A stretch of 64,000 nucleotides of DNA, taken from NCBI GenBank assembly GCA_002343505.1, contig DDQZ01000075.1, positions 1,356 to 65,355 of the forward strand, in the 5' to 3' direction. Positions 32,185-40,353 of the stretch are shown in pieces (position 1 is the first letter of the stretch; each line of letters begins with the position of its first letter). The translations under genes were made by a program, and so were the position numbers. The DNA comes from Verrucomicrobiaceae bacterium UBA2429 (GTDB lineage Bacteria > Verrucomicrobiota > Verrucomicrobiia > Verrucomicrobiales > Verrucomicrobiaceae). Under the pieces are notes generated by a model. The model searched no databases. It was not told where the DNA came from and saw nothing but the letters and a program-made list of their open reading frames with translations.

Positions 32185-34164
32185 ATGTCCGACGCCAAGA
32201 ACTCCCTCGCTCAAATGGAGAAGATCGTTTCTCTCTGCAAGCGCCGCGGCTTCATCTATCAAAGCAGCGAGATCTACGGCGGCTGCGGCGGCGTGTGGGA
32301 CTACGGTCCGCTCGGCGCCGAGCTGAAGCGCAACCTGCGCACCGCCTGGTGGAACACCATGACCCGCGAACGCGAGGACGTGCTCGGCCTCGATGCCAGC
32401 ATTTTGATGAATCCCGCCATCTGGAAGGCCAGCGGCCACGTCGATACCTTCGCCGACCTCATGCGCGAGTGCTCGCTGACGAACAAACGCGTCCGCGCCG
32501 ACCACGTCGAGCCGCAGAGCGGAACTTCGGTCAGTTATACAGGTGCACGTCCTGGGGAAGTAATCCCTGCTGACAAGATTGCAGACTTTATTCAAAAGCT
32601 CGATTCCCTGGTTAAAGCCTACCCTCATGAACATCGAAATGAAGCTGAGCAATGTGCGGCAGTTTTGAAACTGCCTGATATTACACGTTCATCTCTTGAG
32701 GCATGGGTCAGCGCAATTCAGCGTAACTACCAGCCTACGCTTTTGATTCGTGAGTTCGTGAAAGACTTTCTAAAGCCATTTCAGAAGCAAAGCAGTGAGC
32801 CATTCACCATGCTTCTTCCGCAGGGCAAGCCGGTCGAATCAGCACGAAAAGTTGCCAAAGAGTTTTATTCCAATCGAGGGGTTAATGATCCGCAGCTAGA
32901 CGACGAAGCCACCGCAACAGTTCAAGATTCACGCGATTTCCATCCCGAGACCGGCGGCATGCTCGGCGAGGCGCGTCCCTTCAATCTCATGCTGAAGACC
33001 TACCTCGGCCCCACCGCGACCGAGGACGACGTGACCTACTTGCGCCCGGAAACCGCGCAGGCCATCTTCGCGCAGTTCAAGAACGTCTTCGACTCCAGCC
33101 GCGTGAAAGTGCCCTTTGGCATCGGTCAGATAGGCAAGGCCTTCCGCAACGAGGTCACGCCGAAGAATTTCACCTTCCGCAGCCGCGAGTTCGAGCAGAT
33201 GGAGCTCGAGTTCTTCATCAAGCCCGACGAAGCCGTCGAGATCATCAGCGGCGAAGTCGCGAAGTGGCATGAAGGCGCCGATTTGAGCGAACCGCAGCTG
33301 AACTGGGGCTGGGAGATGTGGCACCGTTACTGGGTGGATCAGCGCACGAAGTTCTACGAGGGCATCGGCCTCGGCGACGTGCTCGAATACTACTGGCAGA
33401 CGCCCGCCGACCTTGCTCACTACGCCCGCGCCTGCGTGGACATCCTGTGCGAATTCCCGTTCGGCACGGAAGAACTCGAAGGCATCGCCGCGCGTGGCGA
33501 CTTCGATTTGTCCGCACATCAGAGCGCCAGCACGAAGTCGCAGGAGATCTTCGACGAGGAACTCAAGAACGCCGCCGCCAAACTCACCGACGAGCAGAAG
33601 GAAGCACTCATCCAGAAACGCCTCGCCGCCGAGAAAGCGAAGACCAAGGGCGAGCCGATGCCCGAAGCCGCCGTGCGTGCGTGGTTCGAGCGTCTCTTCA
33701 AAGGCAACTACGTCCCGCACGTCATCGAACCCTCCGCCGGACTCGACCGCATGGCGCTCGCCGTCATCGCCAAGGCCTTCAGCGAGACCGAAAAGATCGA
33801 TGAGAAGGGCAAGAAGGAGGTCATCACCGTCCTGCGCCTGCATCCGCGTGTCGCCCCGATCAAAGTCGGCGTCTTCCCGCTGCTGAAGAACAAGCCCGAA
33901 CTCGTCGCCAAGGCCCGCGAGGTCTATGCGCTGCTCAAAAAGCACCTGAACTGTTTCTACGACGAAACCGCCAGCATCGGCCGCCGCTACGCCCGCCAGG
34001 ACGAAGTCGGCACGCCCTTCGGCGTCACCATCGACTTCGAAACCTGCGGCGAAAAAGGCCCCGAACTCGCCGACACCGTCACCCTCCGCCACCGCGACAG
34101 CGGCGAGCAGGAGCGCGTGAAAATCAGCGAGCTGCTCGGGAAGCTGCTGCCGTTGGTGAGCTGA
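32185..34164 (+). CDS. glyS: Glycyl-tRNA synthetase (eukaryal-type, class II) with an AT-richer insert
   Basis: 659 residues against roughly 500 in many homologues of this alpha2 type. It charges tRNA-Gly. Seen: the N-terminal KRRGFIYQSSEIYGG and DYGPLG motif 1 region, RNEVTPKNFTFRSREFEQMELEFF (motif 2), VIEPSAGLDRM (motif 3), and the anticodon-binding domain. Residues about 113-251 are encoded by noticeably AT-richer DNA (32,520-32,940) and replace the short zinc-bearing stretch of relatives; the usual CxxCG before the LTEPRxFNLM block reads HPETGG here. Start chosen at MSDAKN; the upstream extension is not family-like. Confidence 0.93.
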   Translation: MSDAKNSLAQMEKIVSLCKRRGFIYQSSEIYGGCGGVWDYGPLGAELKRNLRTAWWNTMTREREDVLGLDASILMNPAIWKASGHVDTFADLMRECSLTNKRVRADHVEPQSGTSVSYTGARPGEVIPADKIADFIQKLDSLVKAYPHEHRNEAEQCAAVLKLPDITRSSLEAWVSAIQRNYQPTLLIREFVKDFLKPFQKQSSEPFTMLLPQGKPVESARKVAKEFYSNRGVNDPQLDDEATATVQDSRDFHPETGGMLGEARPFNLMLKTYLGPTATEDDVTYLRPETAQAIFAQFKNVFDSSRVKVPFGIGQIGKAFRNEVTPKNFTFRSREFEQMELEFFIKPDEAVEIISGEVAKWHEGADLSEPQLNWGWEMWHRYWVDQRTKFYEGIGLGDVLEYYWQTPADLAHYARACVDILCEFPFGTEELEGIAARGDFDLSAHQSASTKSQEIFDEELKNAAAKLTDEQKEALIQKRLAAEKAKTKGEPMPEAAVRAWFERLFKGNYVPHVIEPSAGLDRMALAVIAKAFSETEKIDEKGKKEVITVLRLHPRVAPIKVGVFPLLKNKPELVAKAREVYALLKKHLNCFYDETASIGRRYARQDEVGTPFGVTIDFETCGEKGPELADTVTLRHRDSGEQERVKISELLGKLLPLVS

Positions 34165-34207
34165 TTCTTGGCTTGAAGCCTCATGGCTGGGCCGTTAAAA
34201 TCCAGCC

Positions 34208-34375
34208 ATGAGTACTGTCATCGAAATCGAAAAGGCCATCGAAGCCCTTCCGCAGGAGGAGCTGGGCAAGTTGCGCGAGTGGTTTAACGAACGTGAAGCC
34301 ACCCTCGTCGCGTCGGCGAGCACCTTTGCCCTTTACGACGCCGAGGAGGGCGAGGCACAGCAATGGGAAGACTGA
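34208..34375 (+). CDS. Antitoxin of a MazF/PemK-type pair
   Basis: 55 residues, acidic, starting MSTVIEIEKAIEALPQEEL and ending EGEAQQWED. Short acidic proteins with an ALPxEEL segment commonly precede PemK/MazF or ParE toxins as antitoxins. Its last 13 bases overlap the toxin gene, so translation is coupled. Too short to be listed in most ORF searches. Confidence 0.7.
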   Translation: MSTVIEIEKAIEALPQEELGKLREWFNEREATLVASASTFALYDAEEGEAQQWED

Positions 34376-34686
34376 CCGCCTTGCGAGGTGAAATCTGGCT
34401 CGTGGACCTCGGCATGACTCAAAAGACCCGGCCCGTGCTCATCTTGAGTGTGGCTTACAAAGGCGAAGAGCGTGCCTTGGTCAGCTACGTCGCCCGCACC
34501 ACCAGCCTGCGCGGCACGGAGTATGAAGTGCCCCATCAAGCAGCCAAGTTCCTCCCGGGGGCCTTCGACGTGCAATCCATCGGCACCGTGCCGGATGTAC
34601 AGTTGGTCCGCCGCCTCACGGTTTGCGATGCAGGGACACTCGCCAAGGTCGAAGATGCCTTGAAGCGTTGGCTTGCCCTACGCTGA
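34363..34686 (+). CDS. PemK/MazF-family mRNA interferase toxin
   Basis: 107 residues. RGEIWLVDLG at the N-terminus and KTRPVLILSVAY match the MazF fold (GDIWxVDL, RPVLVLS), followed by a C-terminal helix LAKVEDALKRWLAL. Enzymes of this family cut RNA at short sequences. Paired with the overlapping antitoxin at 34,208. The pair sits between glyS and a REP-associated transposase, suggesting a mobile cassette. Confidence 0.85.
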   Translation: MGRLTALRGEIWLVDLGMTQKTRPVLILSVAYKGEERALVSYVARTTSLRGTEYEVPHQAAKFLPGAFDVQSIGTVPDVQLVRRLTVCDAGTLAKVEDALKRWLALR

Positions 34687-34696
34687 ATCAGCGTCC

Positions 34697-34783
34697 AGCG
34701 CCAAAGGCGCGCCCCATCCCAGCCTGGGCCAACGGCCCAGGTGTGGGCGAAAAAACCAGATGAAGGGCTGAAAGCCCGCCCCA
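34697..34783 (+). repeat. REP palindrome 1 (left of the transposase)
   Basis: Three stems in order: GCGCC-AAA-GGCGC, CCTGGGCC-AAC-GGCCCAGG, and GGGCT-GAA-AGCCC. Same arrangement as the elements at 35,449, and inverted at 35,263 and 35,601. Confidence 0.75.
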
Positions 34784-34796
34784 TGCTCCTGCTGCC

Positions 34797-35249
34797 ATGC
34801 CGCAGTCCCTGAGCCTCGTCATCGTCCATCTCGTGTTCAGCACCAAGGACCGTCTCCCGCGCTTCGACGCCCCGCTGCGCCCGCACCTGCACGCGTATTT
34901 GGCCGAGGTGGCGCGGAACGCGGGTTGCGAAGCCTACCGCGTTGGCGGCGTGGCCGATCATGTGCATCTCGCCATCCGTCTCTCTCGCACGCTGACCATC
35001 GCGGACCTGGTCGAAACCTTGAAGACCTCGTCCTCCAAATGGCTGAAGACCCAATCCGCCGCCTTGAACGACTTCGCCTGGCAACGCGGCTACGGCTGCT
35101 TCTCCGTGGCACCAGCGGACCTGATGGCCGTCACGACCTACATCGACAACCAAGAGGAACATCACCGCACCCGCACGTTTCAGGACGAGTATCGGGCGTT
35201 CTTGAACAAATACGGCGTGACCTACGACGAGGCCTACGTGTGGGATTGA
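34797..35249 (+). CDS. REP-associated tyrosine transposase (IS200/IS605 TnpA-like)
   Basis: 150 residues. Y1 HUH transposase with the HUH motif HVHLAI (H55, H57) and catalytic Y115 in TTYIDNQEEHH. The protein cuts single-stranded hairpin DNA. It is flanked by inverted REP palindromes at 34,697 and 35,263, the normal layout of a RAYT gene, and a further inverted pair follows. RAYTs are thought to spread REP elements rather than themselves. Confidence 0.88.
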   Translation: MPQSLSLVIVHLVFSTKDRLPRFDAPLRPHLHAYLAEVARNAGCEAYRVGGVADHVHLAIRLSRTLTIADLVETLKTSSSKWLKTQSAALNDFAWQRGYGCFSVAPADLMAVTTYIDNQEEHHRTRTFQDEYRAFLNKYGVTYDEAYVWD

Positions 35250-35262
35250 GGCAAGGCGAGCA

Positions 35263-35349
35263 TGGGGCGGGCTTTCAGCCCTCGGTGTCGGGCATTGCCA
35301 CGTTCCTGGGCCGTTGGCCCAGGCTGGGATGAACCGCGCCTTTGGCGCT
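35263..35349 (-). repeat. REP palindrome 2 (right of the transposase, inverted)
   Basis: Inverted copy of REP 1: GGGCT-TTC-AGCCC, CCTGGGCC-GTT-GGCCCAGG, GCGCC-TTT-GGCGC. With REP 1 it brackets the tnpA gene. Confidence 0.75.
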
Positions 35350-35448
35350 CCAGGCACCGAGACACCATCGCTTTCTGACGGGGCTCATCTCTCCCCAGCG
35401 CCCTAGGCGGCATTCCATCCGGCCATGTTGCTTTCCCAATCGCCTTTC

Positions 35449-35542
35449 AGCGCCAAAGGCGCGACCGATACCAGCCTGGGCCAACGGCCCAGGGGGCCGG
35501 GAAAGGCCCCGAGATCAGTGAAAGGGCTGAAAGCCCGCCCCA
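35449..35542 (+). repeat. REP palindrome 3
   Basis: Same orientation as REP 1, with an extra GGGGCC-GGGAAA-GGCCCC stem between the second and third hairpins. Confidence 0.75.
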
Positions 35543-35600
35543 TGCATGCACCGCGTCGGTTTGGCGATCCGGGCGTTCGGAAGAGACGTGTGGCGTGCAT

Positions 35601-35695
35601 GGCTCGGGCTTTCAGCCCTCGACTGGGGTGTTCGTGGTTTGCCACGCATTCCTGGGCCGTTGGCCCAGGCTGGGATGAACCGCGCCTTTGGCGCT
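35601..35695 (-). repeat. REP palindrome 4 (inverted)
   Basis: Inverted copy facing REP 3, forming a head-to-head pair. The whole 35,250-35,694 interval is REP material and holds no gene. Confidence 0.75.
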
Positions 35696-35775
35696 CAAGA
35701 CACCGTTATCATCCTCCACCGCGACAACGGCGGGCCGGAAGGCGTCAAGATTAGCGAGTTGCTTGGAGGTTGCTG
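35695..35775 (+). pseudogene. Fragment of a second glycyl-tRNA synthetase 3' end
   Basis: Right after REP 4 the + frame reads DTVIILHRDNGGPEGVKISELLGG, which aligns with the last residues of the neighbouring GlyRS (DTVTLRHRDSGEQERVKISELLGK). The DNA is diverged, so it is not a recent duplication. It looks like the stump of an older or paralogous glyS left at the insertion border. Confidence 0.6.
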
Positions 35776-35799
35776 CTGTGGGTGGAGTGATCGATCAGG

Positions 35800-36552
35800 C
35801 TAACGCTCCGGTTCAGCAGGCGGCGAGGCTTGCTTGTGCAAGGCATATTGCTCATTGATAAACTTCACCGTGTTGATGTATTTGCGTGCATCGGATTCAC
35901 GGAGCATCGAAAAGGGGCCGTAGTACTCTTCAAATATTTGATATAACTCCTGCTCGGTTAGTGGCGGCGGAATCTTAAAGCTGTCCTCAAGCGCAACAGG
36001 CCAGTTGGCAACGGAGGCTTTAACTGTTCCATTCTTCGTGGGGACGTCCCAATCCACCACAATGTTGCTGGTTCCCTTTTGCAGATTTTGCGCGATCGCG
36101 TCCTTCGCTGCGGATGCCGAGAGTACAATTCCCAACCACTGAGATGCTTCTCCGATGTCGTAGGCCTCGATTAGTGCGGGACCCGCATACATCGAACGTT
36201 GCTCATCAGCGTAAAAGATGCCTTTGCTTATACCGATCCTGATCGGCACACGCAGATGCAAGGCTTTGCTGAATAGGTTGACCACAGCCGTGAAGATTGC
36301 GAGGAAGTCTCTTGGCGAGTCAGCGTTGGAGTAGATGATGATCGTGTCAGAGAAGACAACTGATTTCACCATTTCAGGAATGTGTATGGGATCAGCGAAG
36401 CTCTCGGACACGATGGTTATCCTGGTTGATCTCGTGAGTGCGATCTCAAGCGCAGAGAGCATCTGCCATGCCTCTTGATGATCTCGATTCGTAAGCGCAC
36501 GCATTCCTAGAATGTCCAAGTGAGCTACATAACGTTGCGGTGCATTATCCAT
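35800..36552 (-). CDS. Class III nucleotide-cyclase-like protein of unknown function
   Basis: 250 residues. YVAHLDILGMRAL at the N-terminus, VFSDTIIIYS and RIGISKGIFYAD give the beta-alpha-beta core of class III cyclases with two aspartates (LDILG, FSDT) in the metal positions, but purine-specifying residues are unclear and no receptor domain is present. DNA is AT-richer than neighbours, hinting at transfer. Such short proteins are sometimes linked to signalling in phage defence; here that is speculation. The ATG at 36,552 was preferred over a TTG at 36,636 overlapping the ArsR gene. Confidence 0.6.
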   Translation of the reverse strand: MDNAPQRYVAHLDILGMRALTNRDHQEAWQMLSALEIALTRSTRITIVSESFADPIHIPEMVKSVVFSDTIIIYSNADSPRDFLAIFTAVVNLFSKALHLRVPIRIGISKGIFYADEQRSMYAGPALIEAYDIGEASQWLGIVLSASAAKDAIAQNLQKGTSNIVVDWDVPTKNGTVKASVANWPVALEDSFKIPPPLTEQELYQIFEEYYGPFSMLRESDARKYINTVKFINEQYALHKQASPPAEPER

Positions 36553-36617
36553 GAATGGCAAATCGGTGTGGGAGGTTAACCAGATCGTGAGATTGGCAGC
36601 AGCTTTGTCGAGCGCAC

Positions 36618-36962
36618 TCACCCCCGCACCAAACAATACCCGAAGTCCATCTCCCAGCCGCGTTCCGTCTTCGTCGCAGGGATGGCGGGGGCGAGGTGGT
36701 AGAGGAGGCGGCGGCCGTCCTGCGGGTTTTCGGCGGTGACGACGAGGCCCGCGCCGCGCAGGGCGACGAGGTGCTTCAGCGTAGCGTCGAGCCGCTTGCC
36801 GACGTTCCCGGCCAGCACCGTCGCGGTGCGCCCCTGGCCATCAGCGAGGATCTGGAGAAGGCGGCGGCGGGTGGGATCGCCCAGCGCGGCATAGACGGTA
36901 TCGGCCGGGATGACTTGCGGCGGTGGCGCGGAGATGGTGGGAGGTGCGGTGGGTGTGCTCAT
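36618..36962 (-). CDS. ArsR-type winged-helix regulator
   Basis: 114 residues. After a Pro-rich N-terminus comes a winged helix: ALGDPTRRRLLQIL, then GKRLDATLKHLVALRGAGLV, the ArsR pattern. No metal-binding CxC motif is seen. It ends 66 bases before the cyclase-like gene on the same strand, so the two may be co-transcribed. Its own start lies just beside the 42-bp minisatellite. Confidence 0.8.
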   Translation of the reverse strand: MSTPTAPPTISAPPPQVIPADTVYAALGDPTRRRLLQILADGQGRTATVLAGNVGKRLDATLKHLVALRGAGLVVTAENPQDGRRLLYHLAPAIPATKTERGWEMDFGYCLVRG

Positions 36963-37003
36963 GCTTCATTTTGCCCAATCCTCCGGCTCCTGACAAGCGT
37001 GCA

Positions 37004-37339
37004 GACTCCGTAATCGGAGCGGGGAAGGCTGCCAACAAGCGGGATGACTCCGTAATCGGGCATGGTGAGAGTGTCAACAAGCGGGAGGACTCCGCAATCG
37101 GGCATGGGGAGAGTGTCAACAAGCGGGACGACTCCGTAATCGGGCATGGTGAGAGTGTCAACAAGCGGGAGGACTCCGCAATCGGGCATGGGGAGAGTGT
37201 CAACAAGCGGGAGGACTCCGCAATCGGGCATGGGGAGACTGTCAACAAGCGGGACGACTCCGCAATCGGGCATGGGGAGACTGTCAACAAGCGGGACGAC
37301 TCCGCAATCGAGCTTGGGGAGAGTGCCAACAAGCGGGAC
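37004..37339. repeat. 42-bp minisatellite, eight copies
   Basis: Eight tandem copies of a 42-base unit beginning GACTCC and ending GCGGGAC or GCGGGAG, with alternate variants (GTAATC versus GCAATC). The period is a multiple of three and several frames stay open on both strands; the + frame reads 14-residue repeats of the type DSAIGHGESVNKRE. Because no start/SD or domain is attached I do not call a gene. The region 36,963-37,521 contains only this array and short flanks. Confidence 0.85.
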
Positions 37340-37521
37340 GGCTCCGGGATTTCGCTGCGAGAGTGTGGCTGGTGTGCTGCTGGGGGGGGCTGTGGCGGGT
37401 GGCGCGGCTGGTTTGCGGTGAATGGGGTTTTCGAGAAGCGTTGAGATGCCAGTTTTCTGACGGGAAGGGAAATTCGGACGCGGCTTTTTGCTCGGCCTGG
37501 TGTTTGAGTCCGGCGCATTTT

Positions 37522-39453
37522 ATGTCTGTGAAATTTCCCTCAAGTTTTCGTGCCAGGCTGATTGTGACGATTTTTCCTGTCGTGGCGGGGATTGCGCTGG
37601 GGGCGCTGCTGCTGGCGGAGTGGAAGTTTGCGGCGACGTATCAGCGGCTTTTTGAGGAGCAGTTCGAGAGCCAGATCGCGGCGGTGGCGGAGGCGAAGGC
37701 GCGGCGCTTTGAGGCGCTGTCTTCGGAGCTGGAGAGGCTGGCGCTGTCTCCGGCGCTGGTGGCGGCGGTGAATGGGGGGGATTTTTCCGGGGCGATGCAG
37801 GTGCTGCGCCCGGTGCTGGAGGCGCTGGCGACGAGCCGGTTGCAAAGCGAGTTTCCCGGCGCGCCGTTGCCGCGCGCGTCGGGTCAGGTAGGCGGGCCGG
37901 GGGAGCGGCGCGAGCCACTTCGTGACGGGCGCGGGCGGGAGTCTGCGGGGCCGCCGCGCCCGCCCGGGGTGTCGCTGGGCGCGCCCTTCATCGGGCTGCT
38001 GGACAAGGAGGGGAATTTCATCAGCAGTCCGCGCGGCCGGCAGGGGAATCCGCTGGTGGAGCCGCGGACGGGGAACGCGGGCGTGGAGGGGGAGGAGATG
38101 GAGCTGCGGCGCAGGTCGCTGAAAATGCCGTGGCTGGGCGGGCGGGATTTTGAGAGTGTGCTGAGGAAGCAGGAGGCGGGTTACCTGATCCTGGAGGCGG
38201 GCGGGAGGCCGCAGGTGCGGGAGGTGTTCATCACGCCGCTGCGCTCGCCGGAGGATGGCAGTCTGCTGGGTGCGTTTGCTTTTGGCCTGCCGCTGCCGGC
38301 GCTGGCGGAGCGGCTGCTGTATGACCAGACGCGCCGCGGGGACAATGGCGAGATCATGAGCGGTGTGTATGTGGAGGGGCGGCTGGTTTCCTCAACGCTG
38401 CCGGAGGCGCGCCGGACTGTGGTGGAGGGGCTGCTGGAGGCCGCTCTGGCGGGGGCGGGTGACGCCGGTAGCGAGATCATCACGCTCATCGGGGAGGTGC
38501 GTCACAGGCTGATCTACCGGGTGCTCAATCCTGACAGTCCTTTTCCCAAGGCGGTGCAGGTGAGCTTTTATCCGCTGTCCGCGCTGGATGAGGAAATCAG
38601 GGGTCTGAGAAAAGGGACGGCGGGTCTGGCGCTGGCGGCGCTGCTGGTTTCGCTGGGGGTGGTGCTGGCGGTCTCGCGCGGGCTGTCCGGTCCGGTGAAC
38701 AGGCTGGTGGCGGCGGTGCATGAGATCGAGCAGGGGAACTTCGAGATGCGTGTGCCGGTGACGCCTGATGAAACGGGCCGGCTGGCGCGCGCGCTGAATC
38801 AGATGGCGGCGGGCCTGGCGCTGCAGGAGAAGTACCGCAGCGTGCTTAATGCGGTGGCGGACCGGGCGGTGGCGGAGCGGCTGATTGAGAACCGCGAGGC
38901 GTTGAGCGGCGAGCTGAGGAGTGTTTCGGTGCTGTTTTGCGACATCCGCGGCTTCACCGCGCTGAGCGAGCGGATGCCGCCGCAGGAGTTGATCGTGCTG
39001 CTGAACACGCACATGACGACGATGACGCACCTGGCCTACGAGCATGGCGGCATCGTGGACAAGTTTGTCGGCGATTTGATCATGGTGCTGTTTGGCGCGC
39101 CGGTGAGCACGGGCCGCGACGCGGAGCAGGCGGTGGCTTGCGCGCGGGCCATGCTGGCGGAGAGGCGGCGGATGAATGAGTCAGGGGAGGGGATGCCGCT
39201 GGAGGTGGGGATCGGCATTGCCACGGGGGATGTGGTGGCGGGCTGCATGGGGTCTGACCAGCGGCTGAGCTATACCGTGCTGGGGCACCGGGTGAATCTG
39301 GCCTCGCGGCTGTGCAGCGTGGCCGGGCCGGGGGAAATCATGACGGATGCGGAGACGATGCGCGCGCTGGGCGAAGGCGCGCGGGTGGAGGCCATGCCGC
39401 CGATGCGGTTGAAGGGCATGTCGGAGCCGGTGGAGGTGTTCCGGCTTGGCTGA
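37522..39453 (+). CDS. Membrane adenylate/guanylate cyclase with extracytoplasmic sensor and HAMP
   Basis: 643 residues. A first membrane span at about 14-32 is followed by a large periplasmic region (about 33-355), then a second span (LALAALLVSLGVVLAV), a HAMP domain and a class III cyclase domain from about 470. The cyclase core has the metal aspartates (LFCDIRGFT, KFVGDLIMVLFG) and NLASRL. It should make cAMP or cGMP in response to an external signal. It is upstream of and convergent to an HTH-receiver gene. Start chosen at MSVKFPSSF, where the membrane anchor begins. Confidence 0.9.
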   Translation: MSVKFPSSFRARLIVTIFPVVAGIALGALLLAEWKFAATYQRLFEEQFESQIAAVAEAKARRFEALSSELERLALSPALVAAVNGGDFSGAMQVLRPVLEALATSRLQSEFPGAPLPRASGQVGGPGERREPLRDGRGRESAGPPRPPGVSLGAPFIGLLDKEGNFISSPRGRQGNPLVEPRTGNAGVEGEEMELRRRSLKMPWLGGRDFESVLRKQEAGYLILEAGGRPQVREVFITPLRSPEDGSLLGAFAFGLPLPALAERLLYDQTRRGDNGEIMSGVYVEGRLVSSTLPEARRTVVEGLLEAALAGAGDAGSEIITLIGEVRHRLIYRVLNPDSPFPKAVQVSFYPLSALDEEIRGLRKGTAGLALAALLVSLGVVLAVSRGLSGPVNRLVAAVHEIEQGNFEMRVPVTPDETGRLARALNQMAAGLALQEKYRSVLNAVADRAVAERLIENREALSGELRSVSVLFCDIRGFTALSERMPPQELIVLLNTHMTTMTHLAYEHGGIVDKFVGDLIMVLFGAPVSTGRDAEQAVACARAMLAERRRMNESGEGMPLEVGIGIATGDVVAGCMGSDQRLSYTVLGHRVNLASRLCSVAGPGEIMTDAETMRALGEGARVEAMPPMRLKGMSEPVEVFRLG

Positions 39454-39470
39454 GAGCGCTCCTGGCGGGA

Positions 39471-40028
39471 TCACTCCGCGCCTTTGTGGCCGAGCTGCTT
39501 GACCGCCTTGTTGATCTGGTCGTATTCCAGAGGCTTCTTGATCACCGTGACTGGACCGTGCGAAAGGATGCGGCTGAGGATTTCGCTGTCGGGATAGCCG
39601 GTGATGACCACGATCGGGAGATCGGGATGCAGTTCCTTGAGCTGGGTGTAAACCTCGTCACCCGGCACATCCGGCAGCTTGAGGTCGAGGAAGACGAAGT
39701 CAAAGCGCTGCTTTTTCGCCACGCTGATGGCCTCGGCTCCAGTGCCGACCACGAGGCGTCCGAATCCGGCCTTTTTGAGGAACTGCTTGAACAATGCCTG
39801 AAGCGCCGGGTCATCGTCAACGACCATGACCGTCGGCTGGCCGGCCTCGTCTTCCTTGCGCAGCACATCGCGGTCCAAAAGGCTGCGTTTGATGCGCCAG
39901 CGCCCGCCGATTTGCACAGCTGGGAGCTGCCCGCGTTGGACGAGATAATAGACGGTGGGCAAAGGGATGCGGAGGTATTCCGCCGTCTCTTTGACAGTCA
40001 TCAGTTCGGGAGCTGTGGTGTCGGCCAT
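39471..40028 (-). CDS. Excisionase-type HTH fused to a response-regulator receiver domain
   Basis: 185 residues. Residues 10-58 are an excisionase/MerR-like DNA-binding domain (MTVKETAEYLRIPLPTVYYLV, WRIKRSLL); residues 66-185 are a CheY-like receiver with the acidic pair D71-D73, phospho-acceptor D115 (VFLDLKLPD) and lysine in IKKPLE. The reversed order, DNA-binding domain first, is uncommon among response regulators. A cognate kinase is not adjacent. The stop lies 17 bases from the stop of the convergent cyclase gene. Confidence 0.88.
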   Translation of the reverse strand: MADTTAPELMTVKETAEYLRIPLPTVYYLVQRGQLPAVQIGGRWRIKRSLLDRDVLRKEDEAGQPTVMVVDDDPALQALFKQFLKKAGFGRLVVGTGAEAISVAKKQRFDFVFLDLKLPDVPGDEVYTQLKELHPDLPIVVITGYPDSEILSRILSHGPVTVIKKPLEYDQINKAVKQLGHKGAE

Positions 40029-40353
40029 GAGGGTGAAGTTCTATAAATTATAAGTCGCCCTGAAATTGCGGGAATGGTTGCGAGTCTCAGAATTGATTCA
40101 ACGCTGATATATAATTACCATTATTGCAAGCCGCTTTTTGATATTTTATGGCAAGACGTTGTTTCATAATAAAGGACATTGCTTCAATACGTTCTCAGAA
40201 ATGAGATATTTTGCATGAAAAGCCAGTTTATTTAGAATGTCTAAATATTCCTCGATCTTAAAATAATGAATTTCTAGATTTGAAGTCGTCGCAGCTTCAC
40301 ACCCTTGAATTTTGCGCTTTCACGGCCTCGCTTGAGGCGGTACATCCGGTTTT
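40029..40353. other. AT-rich intergenic region
   Basis: 325 bases, much richer in A and T than its surroundings, between two divergent genes. Several TATAAT-like stretches are present (TATAAATTATAAG, AAAATAATGAATT), so promoters for both sides are probable. No ORF, tRNA or strong hairpin is seen. Confidence 0.6.

Noticed and set aside
37004-37339. CRISPR array
   Set aside because: The 42-base units are head-to-tail without distinct spacers, and no cas gene is in the window. It is a minisatellite.
36923-37444. A 173-residue repeat protein reading through the minisatellite
   Set aside because: Frame is open on both strands simply because the unit is 42 bases without stops; no SD, signal or conserved flank supports translation.
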